64,000 nt of DNA from Taklimakanibacter deserti (GTDB taxonomy: Bacteria > Pseudomonadota > Alphaproteobacteria > Rhizobiales > Aestuariivirgaceae): contig QORU01000010.1 in NCBI GenBank assembly GCA_003574785.1, forward strand, positions 124,001 through 188,000, read 5' to 3'. Of this stretch, positions 46,011-54,705 are shown one piece after another (positions within the stretch are counted from its first letter, which is position 1; each line of letters opens with the position of its first letter). The notes under the pieces were generated by a model. The model worked only from the letters and a program-made list of their open reading frames with translations, did not search any database and was not told where the DNA came from. A program made the translations under genes and the position numbers.

Positions 46011-46778
46011 ATGTTCGACGCCTACATCATCTGCGGCACGCCGCGAACCGGCAGCACGCTCTTGTGCGGCCTCCTGGCCTCCACAAGGAGAACCGGCAAT
46101 CCTGACTCGTTCTATCGGCGGCAGACCATTTCCTGGTGGGCTCAGGAATGGAACTTGCCGAGCTCCGACACGATGACCGGGAAGGAATTCAATATTGCCT
46201 TCCTCGAAGCGGCAATCAGGGCCGGAAAGGGCAGCACGGACATCTTCGGCCTTCGCCTGATGCGGGAAAATCTGGACGAACTCTCGGCCATCCTGGATCA
46301 AATCCAACCAGGTCTGCCATCGGACAGGGCACGTCTCGAAAAAGCCTTCGGCAAGATCCTCTACCTGCACCTCTCCCGCGACGACAAGCTCGCCCAGGCC
46401 ATTTCGCTGGTCAAAGCTGAGCAGACCGGCCTCTGGCATATCGCTCCCGACGGAACCGAGATCGAGCGGCTGGCCCCGGCGAAAGACCCCCAGTATGACT
46501 TCCAGCGCATCAGGCAGGAGATCATGGAGCTCGAGAGCTACGACGACGCCTGGAACACGTGGTTCGAAGAGCAGGACATAAGTCCTCTGCGTATCGGCTA
46601 TGAGCGGCTCTCGGCCGATCCCGCCGCCGCATTGATATGCATCTGCGATGCACTCGGTGTTGCGGCGCCGGATACCGATGATGTGAAGCCCGGCGTTGCA
46701 AAACTGGCCGACGCGACAAGCCTCGACTGGATGCGGCGTTATCATGCCGACCTCAAGCACAGCCCGGCCATGTCATAA
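46011..46778 (+). CDS. Stf0-family sulfotransferase
   Basis: 255 aa. PAPS-binding 5'-loop CGTPRTGSTLLCGLL at residues 8-22; FGLRLMREN and KILYLHLSRDDKLAQAISL are the helix and 3'-phosphate-binding segments of the Stf0 (trehalose 2-sulfotransferase) family. It transfers sulfate from PAPS to a hydroxyl, perhaps of a sugar or lipid. ATG 46011 lies one base after the cupin stop; the longer frame is inside the cupin gene. It sits close to two sulfatases but on the opposite strand. Confidence 0.8.
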   Translation: MFDAYIICGTPRTGSTLLCGLLASTRRTGNPDSFYRRQTISWWAQEWNLPSSDTMTGKEFNIAFLEAAIRAGKGSTDIFGLRLMRENLDELSAILDQIQPGLPSDRARLEKAFGKILYLHLSRDDKLAQAISLVKAEQTGLWHIAPDGTEIERLAPAKDPQYDFQRIRQEIMELESYDDAWNTWFEEQDISPLRIGYERLSADPAAALICICDALGVAAPDTDDVKPGVAKLADATSLDWMRRYHADLKHSPAMS

Positions 46779-46815
46779 AATTGTAAAGTCGAAAGCTAGA
46801 GTACGGGTCCTCAAG

Positions 46816-47487
46816 ATGGACCCACTTTTCACGCCCGATCAGCCTTTGCCCTCTTTCGCTGAGCGTCTGGCGACGCTCGACAGCATTCTGCCGCCCGATG
46901 ATTTCGCTCGTCTCGTCGATGAGGTGGAGAAGCTGGTCGAGACCGAGCGCAGCTATTTGCCGGCGCATAAGAAAGGCGGCACCGTCGCCTATGAGACATT
47001 GGAGCTGAAGGCGCCGAGCCTCGTCGCGCTCTATCGCTCACCAGGCTTGCAGGCGCTGGTCTCGGACATCGTCAAGCTCCGAATCGAGCCGACACCCTTG
47101 CATGACCAAAGCTCCTGCTCGGTGCTCTTCTATGAGAAGCCAGGCGACCATATCGGCTGGCACTATGACCATAATTTCTACAAGGGCCGGCATTTCACCG
47201 TCCTCATACCGCTCATCAACCGCGGGCGCGAACCCAACGGCCTCTCGCAAGCGCGGCTGATGGTCAGGCAGAAGGGCCGTGAGCGCGTGATCCCGACGCC
47301 GCCCAATGCCATGATCGTCTTCGAAGGCGCGACTGTGCGCCATAAGGTGACGCCCATTGCCGAAGGCGAGAAGCGGGTGATCTGGAGCATGACCTATTGC
47401 GCCGATCCGCGGAATTCCGCCCTGCAAGGGATGGCGCGCAGGGTCAAGGACACGGCCTTCTTCGGCCTGCGGGCGCTCTGGACCTGA
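46816..47487 (+). CDS. 2-oxoglutarate/Fe(II) oxygenase family protein
   Basis: 223 aa. Iron facial triad His116-x-Asp118 (GWHYDHNF) and His176 (VRHKVTP) with Arg187 (KRVIWSMTY) positioned for 2-oxoglutarate; double-stranded beta-helix of the prolyl-4-hydroxylase/AlkB-like superfamily. FYEKPGDHIGWH is the typical lead-in. Substrate unknown. ATG 46816 chosen; the frame is open from 46696 but that overlaps the sulfotransferase end. Confidence 0.75.
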   Translation: MDPLFTPDQPLPSFAERLATLDSILPPDDFARLVDEVEKLVETERSYLPAHKKGGTVAYETLELKAPSLVALYRSPGLQALVSDIVKLRIEPTPLHDQSSCSVLFYEKPGDHIGWHYDHNFYKGRHFTVLIPLINRGREPNGLSQARLMVRQKGRERVIPTPPNAMIVFEGATVRHKVTPIAEGEKRVIWSMTYCADPRNSALQGMARRVKDTAFFGLRALWT

Positions 47488-47572
47488 GTGACCTCCGGAA
47501 CTGGCGCTTTCATGGGCTGGGATGCCAGAATAGGGAAAATGCCATCCCTTTCCCCTGCCCCAGGAGCCTCGC

Positions 47573-49333
47573 ATGCCCAAAATGTCCGCCTCCGAAGCCT
47601 TCGTCGAGACGCTCGCCGCCTATGGCGTCAAGAATGTGTTCGGCATCGTGGGCTCGGCCTATATGGACGCGCTCGATCTGTTCCCGACCGCCGGCATCCG
47701 TTTCATCCCGACGGCACATGAGCAAGGCGCCGGCCACATGGCGGACGGCTATTCGCGGGTCTCCGGCCGCCATGGCGTCTGCATCGCCCAGAACGGCCCC
47801 GGCATCACCAATTTCGTGACCTCGACGGCGGCGGCCTATTGGGCGCATTCCCCGGTCGTCGTCGTGACCCCCGAGACGGGCTCCGGCACCATGGGCCTCG
47901 GCGGATTCCAGGAGACGGAGCAGCTGCCGATCTTCTCCAAGATCACCAAATACCAGGCGCATGTGGCGAAGCATCCGCGCATGGCCGAGCTCACCGCGCG
48001 CTGTTTCGACATGGCGATGTCGGAGAGAGGCCCCACCCAGCTCAATATCCCGCGCGACAATTTCTATGGCGAGGCGGATTACGAGATCGCCAGGCCGCGC
48101 AAGATCGCCCGCGGTCCCGGCGCCGATGCCGATCTCGACGAGGCGGCCGACCTCCTCAGCAAGGCGAAGTTCCCGGTCATCGTGTCGGGCGGCGGCGTCA
48201 TCTTCTCCGATGGCGTTGCCGAATGCGTGGCGCTCGCGGAACAGCTCTCCGCGCCCGTCGTCAATTCCTATCTGCACAATGACTCATTCCCGGCCAAGCA
48301 TCCGCTGTGGTGCGGCCCGCTCGGCTATCAGGGCTCCAAGGCCGGCATGAAGCTCATCGCCGAGGCCGATGTCGTGCTGGCGCTGGGCACCCGCCTCGGC
48401 CCCTTCGGCACGCTGCCGCAGCACGGGCTCGACTACTGGCCCAAGAACGCGAAGATCATCCAGGTCGACAGCGATCACCGCATGCTGGGCCTCGTCAAGC
48501 AGATCTCGGTCGGCATCGTCGGCGACGCCAAGGAGGCGGCGAAGGCGCTCTCCTACCGTCTCGCCAACCGCAAGCTCGCCTCGTCCGCAAATGCCGACGA
48601 GCGCAAGAAGAAGATCAAGGCGGAGAAGGATGCCTGGGAGAAGGAACTCGACAGCTGGACGCATGAGAAGGACGGCTGGTCGCTCGAGATCGCCAAGGGC
48701 TCGCCCTACATGCATCCGCGCCAGATGCTGCGCGAGCTCGAGAAGGCGATGCCGGAGAATGCCATGGTGTCGACCGACATCGGAAATATCTGCTCGGTGT
48801 CCAATTCCTATTTGCGCTTCAACCAGCCCAATTCGATGTTCGCGGCGATGAGCTTCGGCAATTGCGGCTATGCGCTGCCCGCCATCATCGGCGCCAAGGT
48901 GGCCGCCCCCGACCGGCCGGCCGTGGCCTATGTCGGCGACGGCGCCTGGGGCATGAGCTTCGCCGAGATCCTGACCTGCGTGCGCGAGGACATCCCGGTG
49001 ACCGCGGTCGTCTTCCACAACAAGCAATGGGGAGCCGAGAAGAAGAACCAGGTCGATTTCTACGACACGCGGTTCTTAGGGGTTAATCTCAAGAATCCGA
49101 GCTGGGCCGAGGTCGCGCGCTCGCTCGGGGCCGAAGGCCAGACCATCGATAAGCTTGGCGATGTCGGCGAGGCGCTGGACAAGGCCTGCGCTGCCCAGAA
49201 GAAGGGTAAGACCACGGTCATCGAAGTCATGGTCACGCAGGAACTGGGCGACCCCTTCCGCCGTGACGCGCTCAAATACCCCCAGCGCCTGCTCGACAAG
49301 TACAAGCACACGAATGTGAAGGCTCCTGCCTGA
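47573..49333 (+). CDS. xsc: Sulfoacetaldehyde acetyltransferase
   Basis: 586 aa, thiamine-diphosphate enzyme of the Xsc type. N-terminal Pyr domain MSASEAFVETLAAYGVKNVFGIVGSAYMDALD with the catalytic Glu in AHEQGAGHMADGYSRVSG; central domain; PP domain with GDGAWGMSF and NNKQWGAEKKNQVDFYDTRF. Converts sulfoacetaldehyde + phosphate to acetyl phosphate + sulfite, the desulfonation step of taurine, isethionate and sulfoacetate metabolism. CAGGAG 47561-47566 before ATG 47573. Followed by an MFS exporter and acetate kinase, which uses its product. Confidence 0.93.
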   Translation: MPKMSASEAFVETLAAYGVKNVFGIVGSAYMDALDLFPTAGIRFIPTAHEQGAGHMADGYSRVSGRHGVCIAQNGPGITNFVTSTAAAYWAHSPVVVVTPETGSGTMGLGGFQETEQLPIFSKITKYQAHVAKHPRMAELTARCFDMAMSERGPTQLNIPRDNFYGEADYEIARPRKIARGPGADADLDEAADLLSKAKFPVIVSGGGVIFSDGVAECVALAEQLSAPVVNSYLHNDSFPAKHPLWCGPLGYQGSKAGMKLIAEADVVLALGTRLGPFGTLPQHGLDYWPKNAKIIQVDSDHRMLGLVKQISVGIVGDAKEAAKALSYRLANRKLASSANADERKKKIKAEKDAWEKELDSWTHEKDGWSLEIAKGSPYMHPRQMLRELEKAMPENAMVSTDIGNICSVSNSYLRFNQPNSMFAAMSFGNCGYALPAIIGAKVAAPDRPAVAYVGDGAWGMSFAEILTCVREDIPVTAVVFHNKQWGAEKKNQVDFYDTRFLGVNLKNPSWAEVARSLGAEGQTIDKLGDVGEALDKACAAQKKGKTTVIEVMVTQELGDPFRRDALKYPQRLLDKYKHTNVKAPA

Positions 49334-49388
49334 TATGCAGGATCGGCTGGTGTGCCGGGTGGGAAGTTCCTGCTATTGAGGCGCAGGA

Positions 49389-50873
49389 ATGCCCCATTCG
49401 GATAAGACCAGTTCCGCGCTGACACCCCCTGAAGTGCGCTCGATCATCTTCGGCGTGATGGTGGCGATGTTCCTCGCCGCCCTCGACCAGACCATTGTCG
49501 CGACCGCCATGCCGACGATCGGGCGGCTGCTCGGCGATTTCGAGAATCTCCCCTGGGTCGTCACCACCTATCTCCTGACCTCGACGGCGGTCACCCCGCT
49601 CTATGGCAAGATATCAGACATCGCCGGAAGGCGCGTGACGCTGCTGGTGGCCATCGGCATATTCATCGTGGGCTCGATCCTCTGCGCCCTTGCGCCGACG
49701 ATGCTGGCCCTGATCCTGGCGCGGGCGCTCCAGGGCTTGGGCGGCGGCGGGCTGATCTCGCTGGCGCAGACCATCATCGCCGATATCGTGTCGCCCAAGG
49801 AACGGCCGCGCTATCAGGGCTATATCGCCAGCGTCTTCGCGACATCGAGCATCGCCGGGCCGGCGCTCGGCGGCTTCATGGCCGAAAAACTGCATTGGTC
49901 GGCGATCTTCTGGATCAACCTGCCGCTCGGCCTCCTGGCCTTCTGGATGACGAATTCGCTGCTCAAGAAGCTGCCGCGGCATGAGAAGCCGCATAGGCTC
50001 GACTTCCTCGGCGCCGGGCTGATGATCATCGCCACCACCGCCCTGTTGTTGGCGCTGAGCCTCGGCGGCCCGCATTACGCCTGGACATCGGCGCCGATCC
50101 TCGGCCTGCTCGCGGCCTTTCTCCTGTTCTCGATCGCCTTCATTGCCCGCCTGAAGACCGCGCCCGAGCCCTTGATCCCCATCGAAATCCTTGCCAACCC
50201 TGTCGTCGCGATGGGCATCGCCGCGGCCTGCTCGGCCATCGGCGTATTCATCGGCCTCACCATCTACACGCCGATTTTCCTCGAGGGCATGTATGGGCTC
50301 ACCGCCAGCCAGTCCGGCTTCACGCTCATCCCGCTGATGGTGGGCACGGTCGCGGGGGCCACCCTCTCGGGCCGCCTGATGGCGCGCATCACGCATTATA
50401 AGCGCCCCACGATGGCGGGCCTCGCCATTGCCGCCGCCTGCCTCGCAGGGGTGTCGCTCGCGCCGCAAGGCCTGCCGCTTGCCGCCCTGGCAGTGATCCT
50501 GACGGTGGCGTCCGTCGGCCTCGGCACGGTGTTCCCCCTCACTTTGGTGGCGATCCAGAATGCCGTGCAGCCGCATCAGATGGGCACGGCCACAGGCACA
50601 TTGAACTTCTTCCGCTCGCTGGGCGGCGCCTTGATCGTCGCCGCCTTCGGGGCCATCGTGATCGGCAGCCTGCCGGCGGACATGGCGGCTCATGTCACTA
50701 TAGAAAACCTCGCGAGCACCTTCGCCGCCGCCGGCCGCGATATCGGCTCGGTCTTCCGTTGGGTCTTCAGTGCCGCGACCTTGGGCTTGCTGGTGGCTCT
50801 TGCGAGCCTCTCTGCGATGGAAGAGCGACCTTTGCGCACTTTCACGCGGCCGGCTGCGGGAGCAGCGGAGTGA
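49389..50873 (+). CDS. MFS transporter, DHA2 (14-TM, EmrB/QacA-like)
   Basis: 494 aa, about 14 helices. Motif C-like and DHA2 landmarks: LDQTIVATAMPTIGRLLGD, TSTAVTPLYGKISDIAGRR (motif A) and LQGLGGGGLISLAQTIIAD. DHA2 proteins are proton-driven exporters of drugs or organic anions. Its position between xsc and ackA, overlapping the ackA start by GTGA, ties it to sulfoacetaldehyde metabolism; exported sulfite, acetate or a sulfonate are possible cargos (inference). Confidence 0.88.
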   Translation: MPHSDKTSSALTPPEVRSIIFGVMVAMFLAALDQTIVATAMPTIGRLLGDFENLPWVVTTYLLTSTAVTPLYGKISDIAGRRVTLLVAIGIFIVGSILCALAPTMLALILARALQGLGGGGLISLAQTIIADIVSPKERPRYQGYIASVFATSSIAGPALGGFMAEKLHWSAIFWINLPLGLLAFWMTNSLLKKLPRHEKPHRLDFLGAGLMIIATTALLLALSLGGPHYAWTSAPILGLLAAFLLFSIAFIARLKTAPEPLIPIEILANPVVAMGIAAACSAIGVFIGLTIYTPIFLEGMYGLTASQSGFTLIPLMVGTVAGATLSGRLMARITHYKRPTMAGLAIAAACLAGVSLAPQGLPLAALAVILTVASVGLGTVFPLTLVAIQNAVQPHQMGTATGTLNFFRSLGGALIVAAFGAIVIGSLPADMAAHVTIENLASTFAAAGRDIGSVFRWVFSAATLGLLVALASLSAMEERPLRTFTRPAAGAAE

Positions 50874-51898
50874 CCCTCCTCGTCGTCAATGCCGGATCCT
50901 CGACCCTCAAATTCGCGCTGTTGGAGGAGCGTCCGGAGCTCGCCTTGCGGTTCAAGGACCAGGTCCAGGGCGCCGGCTCGCAAGCGCTCGCCGCGCTCTT
51001 TGCCCGCCTCGCGGCCGAAAAGATCGATGTCACCGGGCTTGCCGGCATCGGCCATCGCATCGTCCATGGCGGCACCGAATTCTCAGGGCCCGTCCTCGTC
51101 GATGATAATATCGAGGCGAAGCTCAACCGCTTGCGCCCGCTCGCGCCGTTGCATCAACCCTACGGCCTCGATGCCCTGCGCTTACTTCGGGAAAAGGCGC
51201 CGAGTATCCCGCAGGTCGCCTGCTTCGACACGGCCTTCCATGCGACCCAGCCCGAGATCGCCGCACGCTTCCCTTTGCCCGCGTCCTATTTCGAGCGCGG
51301 CTATCGGCGATATGGCTTTCACGGCCTCAATTACGAGCATGTCGTCTCGGCACTTCCGGCGCAAACGGGAGCGCCCCTTCCGCGGCGCCTCCTCATCGCC
51401 CATCTCGGCAATGGCGCCAGCCTCTGTGCCGTGAAGGATGGCCGGTCGGTCGCCACCACCATGGGATATTCGACGCTCGATGGGCTGGTGATGGGGACAC
51501 GGCCCGGCGCCCTCGATCCCGGCGTCGTTCTAGCGATCATGAAGGATGATCGTCTAACGCCTGAAGAAATGGAGGAAATCCTCTACCGGAAAAGCGGCCT
51601 CCTGGGCTTGAGCGGCCTCACCAGCGACATGCGCTCGCTGCTCGAAAGCTCAGCGCCTCAGGCCCGCAACGCCATCGAGACTTATTGCTACTGGGCCGCG
51701 CGGCAGGCGGGCTCCCTCATTGCCGCCATGGGCGGGGTCGACGCCATGGTTTTCACCGGCGGCATTGGCGAGAACGCCGAGCCTGTCCGCCGACGCATCA
51801 TTCACCATCTTGCCTGGATAAACGCCCTTCCGGTGCATATTGTGCTAGCCAATGAAGAAATGGTCATTGCTCGCCACGTAACAGGATTAATTACCTAA
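50870..51898 (+). CDS. ackA: Acetate kinase (short form)
   Basis: 342 aa, shorter than the usual ~400. ASKHA kinase motifs are intact: LLVVNAGSSTLKF, GIGHRIVHGG, APLHQPYGLDAL, CFDTAFH, RRYGFHGLNYEHV, HLGNGAS, MGTRPGALDP, GLLGLSG and FTGGIGENAEPVRR. Converts acetyl phosphate + ADP to acetate + ATP. GTG 50870 overlaps the MFS stop; the frame is open further upstream but that sequence is not conserved. Downstream of xsc it allows substrate-level phosphorylation directly from sulfonate carbon. No phosphotransacetylase gene is in the window. Confidence 0.88.
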   Translation: MTLLVVNAGSSTLKFALLEERPELALRFKDQVQGAGSQALAALFARLAAEKIDVTGLAGIGHRIVHGGTEFSGPVLVDDNIEAKLNRLRPLAPLHQPYGLDALRLLREKAPSIPQVACFDTAFHATQPEIAARFPLPASYFERGYRRYGFHGLNYEHVVSALPAQTGAPLPRRLLIAHLGNGASLCAVKDGRSVATTMGYSTLDGLVMGTRPGALDPGVVLAIMKDDRLTPEEMEEILYRKSGLLGLSGLTSDMRSLLESSAPQARNAIETYCYWAARQAGSLIAAMGGVDAMVFTGGIGENAEPVRRRIIHHLAWINALPVHIVLANEEMVIARHVTGLIT

Positions 51899-52044
51899 CC
51901 CTAGGCACCTTGTTAACAAAAAGTAAAGAATCCACACAAATGCCGGACCTGTGCCATAATCTGGGTCTTGACTGATACTTTCGACAGGCGCGGGGAAACA
52001 CCCTGTAGGAATTTTGGGACGGCATACAAGCTGGGAGACAAGGC
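51899..52044. promoter_or_regulatory. Upstream region of the TAXI-protein gene
   Basis: 146 bases, A/T-richer near 51905-51960 (TTGTTAACAAAAAGTAAAG). TTGTTAACAA at 51910-51919 is a perfect 10-bp palindrome. CATAAT at 51955-51960 is a possible -10. GGGAGACAAGGC before ATG 52045 is a good ribosome site. Confidence 0.3.
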
Positions 52045-53121
52045 ATGAGTAAAGCCTTGAGATTGGTATGCGTACTCGCAGCGACCTTGCTCACTACCGC
52101 TGGGTCGGTTCAGGGGGAAGACACCAAGGACGTCGCGCGCATGAATGCGGGCGCTGTCACGCTTATTACCGATGGTAACGATATACAGGCTTCGCATTAC
52201 GCCGCCGATCTCGCGGCGCTGATGGAAGCCGAGCACGATCTGCGCATTCTTCCCGTCATGGGACGTGGGCCCGTCGAGGCGCTACGTGACCTCCTCTTCC
52301 TGCGCGGCATCGATGCCAGCATCATCCCGTCCGACACGGTCGCCTATATGCGCAAGCAGGGCCTGGTCGAGGATGTCGAGAAGAAGGTGACCTACATAGC
52401 CCGCCTCGGCTCGGCGCAGCTCCATGTGATCGCCCGCAAGGATATCGCGACGCTCAAGGATCTCGCCGGCAAGAAGATCAATGTCGGCGCCGCCAGCGAA
52501 GCGCGTTTCGTTACGGCAAGCCTGGTTTTCGAGTCCCTCGGCATCAGTTTCAACGCCGTCGAGGGCCGGGAGACCGAAGCGGCCAAGCTGCTCAAGGACG
52601 GGAAGGTCGACGCCATCGTCCTGTTGGCGCCCGAACCCTCGTCCGTCGCCGAAGAGCTGGCCCGGGCCGGCGACTTCAAACTCCTCAATGTCGCCAGCAA
52701 TGACGAGCTCGATCGGATCTATGCGCCGGCAATGCTCACCGCCCGGAGCTATCGCGGCCTGGCGCCCGAGGGCGCCACCCAGACACTGGGCGTCAGCTAT
52801 GCGGTTGCCGTCTTCAACTGGAAGAAGGGAACCGATCGCTACTACAAGCTGCGGAAATTCGCCGACGTCCTCTATTCGGGCATCGGTGATCTGCAGACCG
52901 GCCAATGGCAGGCCGCCTGGAATGACGTCAATCTTTCTGCTGACCTTCCGGGCTGGACCCGCTATGTGAGCGCCGATGAGTGGCTGGCCGACCGCAAGCG
53001 GGCTCGGGCCGAGAGCGAGACCAAGGAAGAGGCCGCCCTCAAGGCCGCGTTCCAGTCCTATCTCGAGCGGAGCAATGCCGGCATCGATTTGAGCGAGATG
53101 AAGTCGAGCGCGCTTCAGTAA
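52045..53121 (+). CDS. TAXI-family (TRAP-associated) periplasmic solute-binding protein
   Basis: 358 aa. Signal peptide (MSKALRLVCVLAATLLTTAGSVQG), then the TAXI/NMT1-like fold: LRILPVMGRGPVEALRDLLFLRGIDASIIPSD, LKDLAGKKINVGAASEARFVTASLVFESLG and GKVDAIVLLAP. TAXI proteins deliver substrates to TRAP transporters, but no TRAP membrane component is encoded in the window. A highly charged C-terminal tail (about 300-330, DRKRARAESETKEEAALKAA) is unusual for a receptor. Coupled to the next gene 26 bases downstream. Confidence 0.75.
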   Translation: MSKALRLVCVLAATLLTTAGSVQGEDTKDVARMNAGAVTLITDGNDIQASHYAADLAALMEAEHDLRILPVMGRGPVEALRDLLFLRGIDASIIPSDTVAYMRKQGLVEDVEKKVTYIARLGSAQLHVIARKDIATLKDLAGKKINVGAASEARFVTASLVFESLGISFNAVEGRETEAAKLLKDGKVDAIVLLAPEPSSVAEELARAGDFKLLNVASNDELDRIYAPAMLTARSYRGLAPEGATQTLGVSYAVAVFNWKKGTDRYYKLRKFADVLYSGIGDLQTGQWQAAWNDVNLSADLPGWTRYVSADEWLADRKRARAESETKEEAALKAAFQSYLERSNAGIDLSEMKSSALQ

Positions 53122-53147
53122 CTGGCGCCGGGTTTGAGGAGTTTGTG

Positions 53148-54551
53148 ATGAAGTCGAAGCGCGCCAAGAAACCTGCGCCGGAAGCCGAGCAGGAAGGCGA
53201 GGAAGCGGATCGGGGCCTATGGTTCCTGGGCCGCGAGCTGAAAGGCAAGCCCAAAGCGGACAAGGCCGAGAAGCCGGCCAAAGAGGCAGAGCCTGCCCAG
53301 AAGAAACCGGACAAGACCGCGCAACCGCAACAAGAGGCTGCCGAGAATCCGCGCGAGCGGGGGCCGAGCCAGCTCGAAGCCTATATGCGCTATGCCAAGA
53401 TGCGCGAGCCGCGCGAGGACGAGTCACTCGCGCCGATCGGCAACCGCCGGTTTGTGCCGGGTGAGCATAACGCCGCGAGCAACGAGAACGAGATCGACTG
53501 GGATGACGAGACGCCGCGGCGCCGCCGCCGTCCGCCACGCCGCGCTTCGGGCGGCTTGCGGCTGCGGGACGCCGTTATCGCCGGCTTCGCTTCCATCGCC
53601 GTCGGCGCGCTCGGTGGCGCCGTCGTCTATGACCGGGCCAATGGCGGCGAGCTCAGCGAAACCGCCTTCGACTCGATCGGCGCCTTCCTGACCGGCCTCA
53701 ATATCCAGGACAATGCCGTCGCTGCCGCCAATACCGGGGCGATCGTGCCGGAAAGCCGCAGCACGCCGGGATCGTTCAAGAAGCCGGTCACCACAGCAAG
53801 GCTTGATGTCAGTGATGCCAAGGGGAATGTGAACACGCCGATCCCGCTGTCGATCAGCGCGGAGCCGGGACAACCGGACCAGGACATCGCCCTGCGCCTC
53901 ACCGGCCTGCCGGCCGATGCCTATCTCACCGCCGGCACCAAGCTCGCGAACAATGCCTGGCTGCTGAAGCGCGGCGAGGCCCAGGGCGTCAAGCTCATGG
54001 TGCCCAAGGCCGAGAGCTCGTCCCTCCTCATCAATGTCGAAGCGATCGAACCGCGTACCGGCGATCTCGCGGCGCCGAGCGAGGAGATCAAGGTCGCCCT
54101 CGATGTGCCGGCACCAACGGCCGCATCGAAAGTACTGCCCGCCTCCGCGCCGGCGACCGATACGGTAAAGCGGAATTTCAACCTGCCCCCCGCCGCATCA
54201 CCGCATGAGACTGCTGCTGCGGCCCAACCGATCCCGGCGCCCATGGAAAGCAAGACCAAGACGGGTACGGCGGACAGCGCGACGCTGCTGCGCAATGGCG
54301 ACAAGCTTCTCGACATCGGCGACTTCACCGCGGCGCGCGCCTTCTTCCGCCGGGCGCGCGATCTCGGCGACCGCGAAGCCTCGCTGCGCCTCGGCAAGAC
54401 CTATGATCCGGTCGTGTTCCGCGAGAAGAATGTGCAAGGCCTCAAGCCCGATCCCACCATGGCGCTCAAATACTACCTCGAGGCGCGCACCGCCGGAATC
54501 GAGGATGCCGACACCGCCATCAACGGCCTCGAGAGCTGGCTGAAGCAGTAG
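53148..54551 (+). CDS. Single-TM protein with SEL1/TPR-like C-terminus, unknown function
   Basis: 467 aa, not recognised as a named family. Residues 1-137 are a charged, Lys/Glu/Pro-rich cytoplasmic region ending in a poly-Arg patch (RRRRRPPRRAS). One membrane helix follows (about 142-158, VIAGFASIAVGALGGAVV), then a periplasmic linker and a C-terminal region from about 375 with LLRNGDKLLDIGDFTAARAFFRRARDLGD and MALKYYLEARTAGIEDA, which look like SEL1/TPR repeats. GTTTGAGGA precedes ATG 53148. It pairs with the TAXI protein, suggesting an envelope complex rather than a classical transporter. Confidence 0.7.
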   Translation: MKSKRAKKPAPEAEQEGEEADRGLWFLGRELKGKPKADKAEKPAKEAEPAQKKPDKTAQPQQEAAENPRERGPSQLEAYMRYAKMREPREDESLAPIGNRRFVPGEHNAASNENEIDWDDETPRRRRRPPRRASGGLRLRDAVIAGFASIAVGALGGAVVYDRANGGELSETAFDSIGAFLTGLNIQDNAVAAANTGAIVPESRSTPGSFKKPVTTARLDVSDAKGNVNTPIPLSISAEPGQPDQDIALRLTGLPADAYLTAGTKLANNAWLLKRGEAQGVKLMVPKAESSSLLINVEAIEPRTGDLAAPSEEIKVALDVPAPTAASKVLPASAPATDTVKRNFNLPPAASPHETAAAAQPIPAPMESKTKTGTADSATLLRNGDKLLDIGDFTAARAFFRRARDLGDREASLRLGKTYDPVVFREKNVQGLKPDPTMALKYYLEARTAGIEDADTAINGLESWLKQ

Positions 54552-54607
54552 CCCGCGCACCGAGGGCCGATCACGAGGCGTTGCCTCTCCTCCGCTCCAC
54601 TCCGTCC

Positions 54608-54690
54608 TGGCCGGGCTTGACCCGGCCATCCAGTCCTTCAATTTGGAAACGGTCTGACGGAAAGACTGGATGGCCGCCTCAAGGGCGGCC
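54608..54690. repeat. REP/BIME-like intergenic palindromic element
   Basis: Between convergent genes lie two perfect hairpins: TGGCCGGG 54608-54615 with CCCGGCCA 54621-54628, and GGCCGCC 54672-54678 with GGCGGCC 54684-54690. They are joined by a longer inverted repeat, CGGCCATCCAGTC 54623-54635 with GACTGGATGGCCG 54664-54676. This composite form is typical of dispersed palindromic elements in alphaproteobacterial genomes. Only one copy is in the window. Confidence 0.65.
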
Positions 54691-54705
54691 ATGACGAGAT
54701 GGGGA

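Noticed and set aside
47573..49333. Acetolactate synthase large subunit
   Set aside because: Length and fold are similar, but there is no small subunit, and the neighbours (acetate kinase) and motifs fit Xsc.
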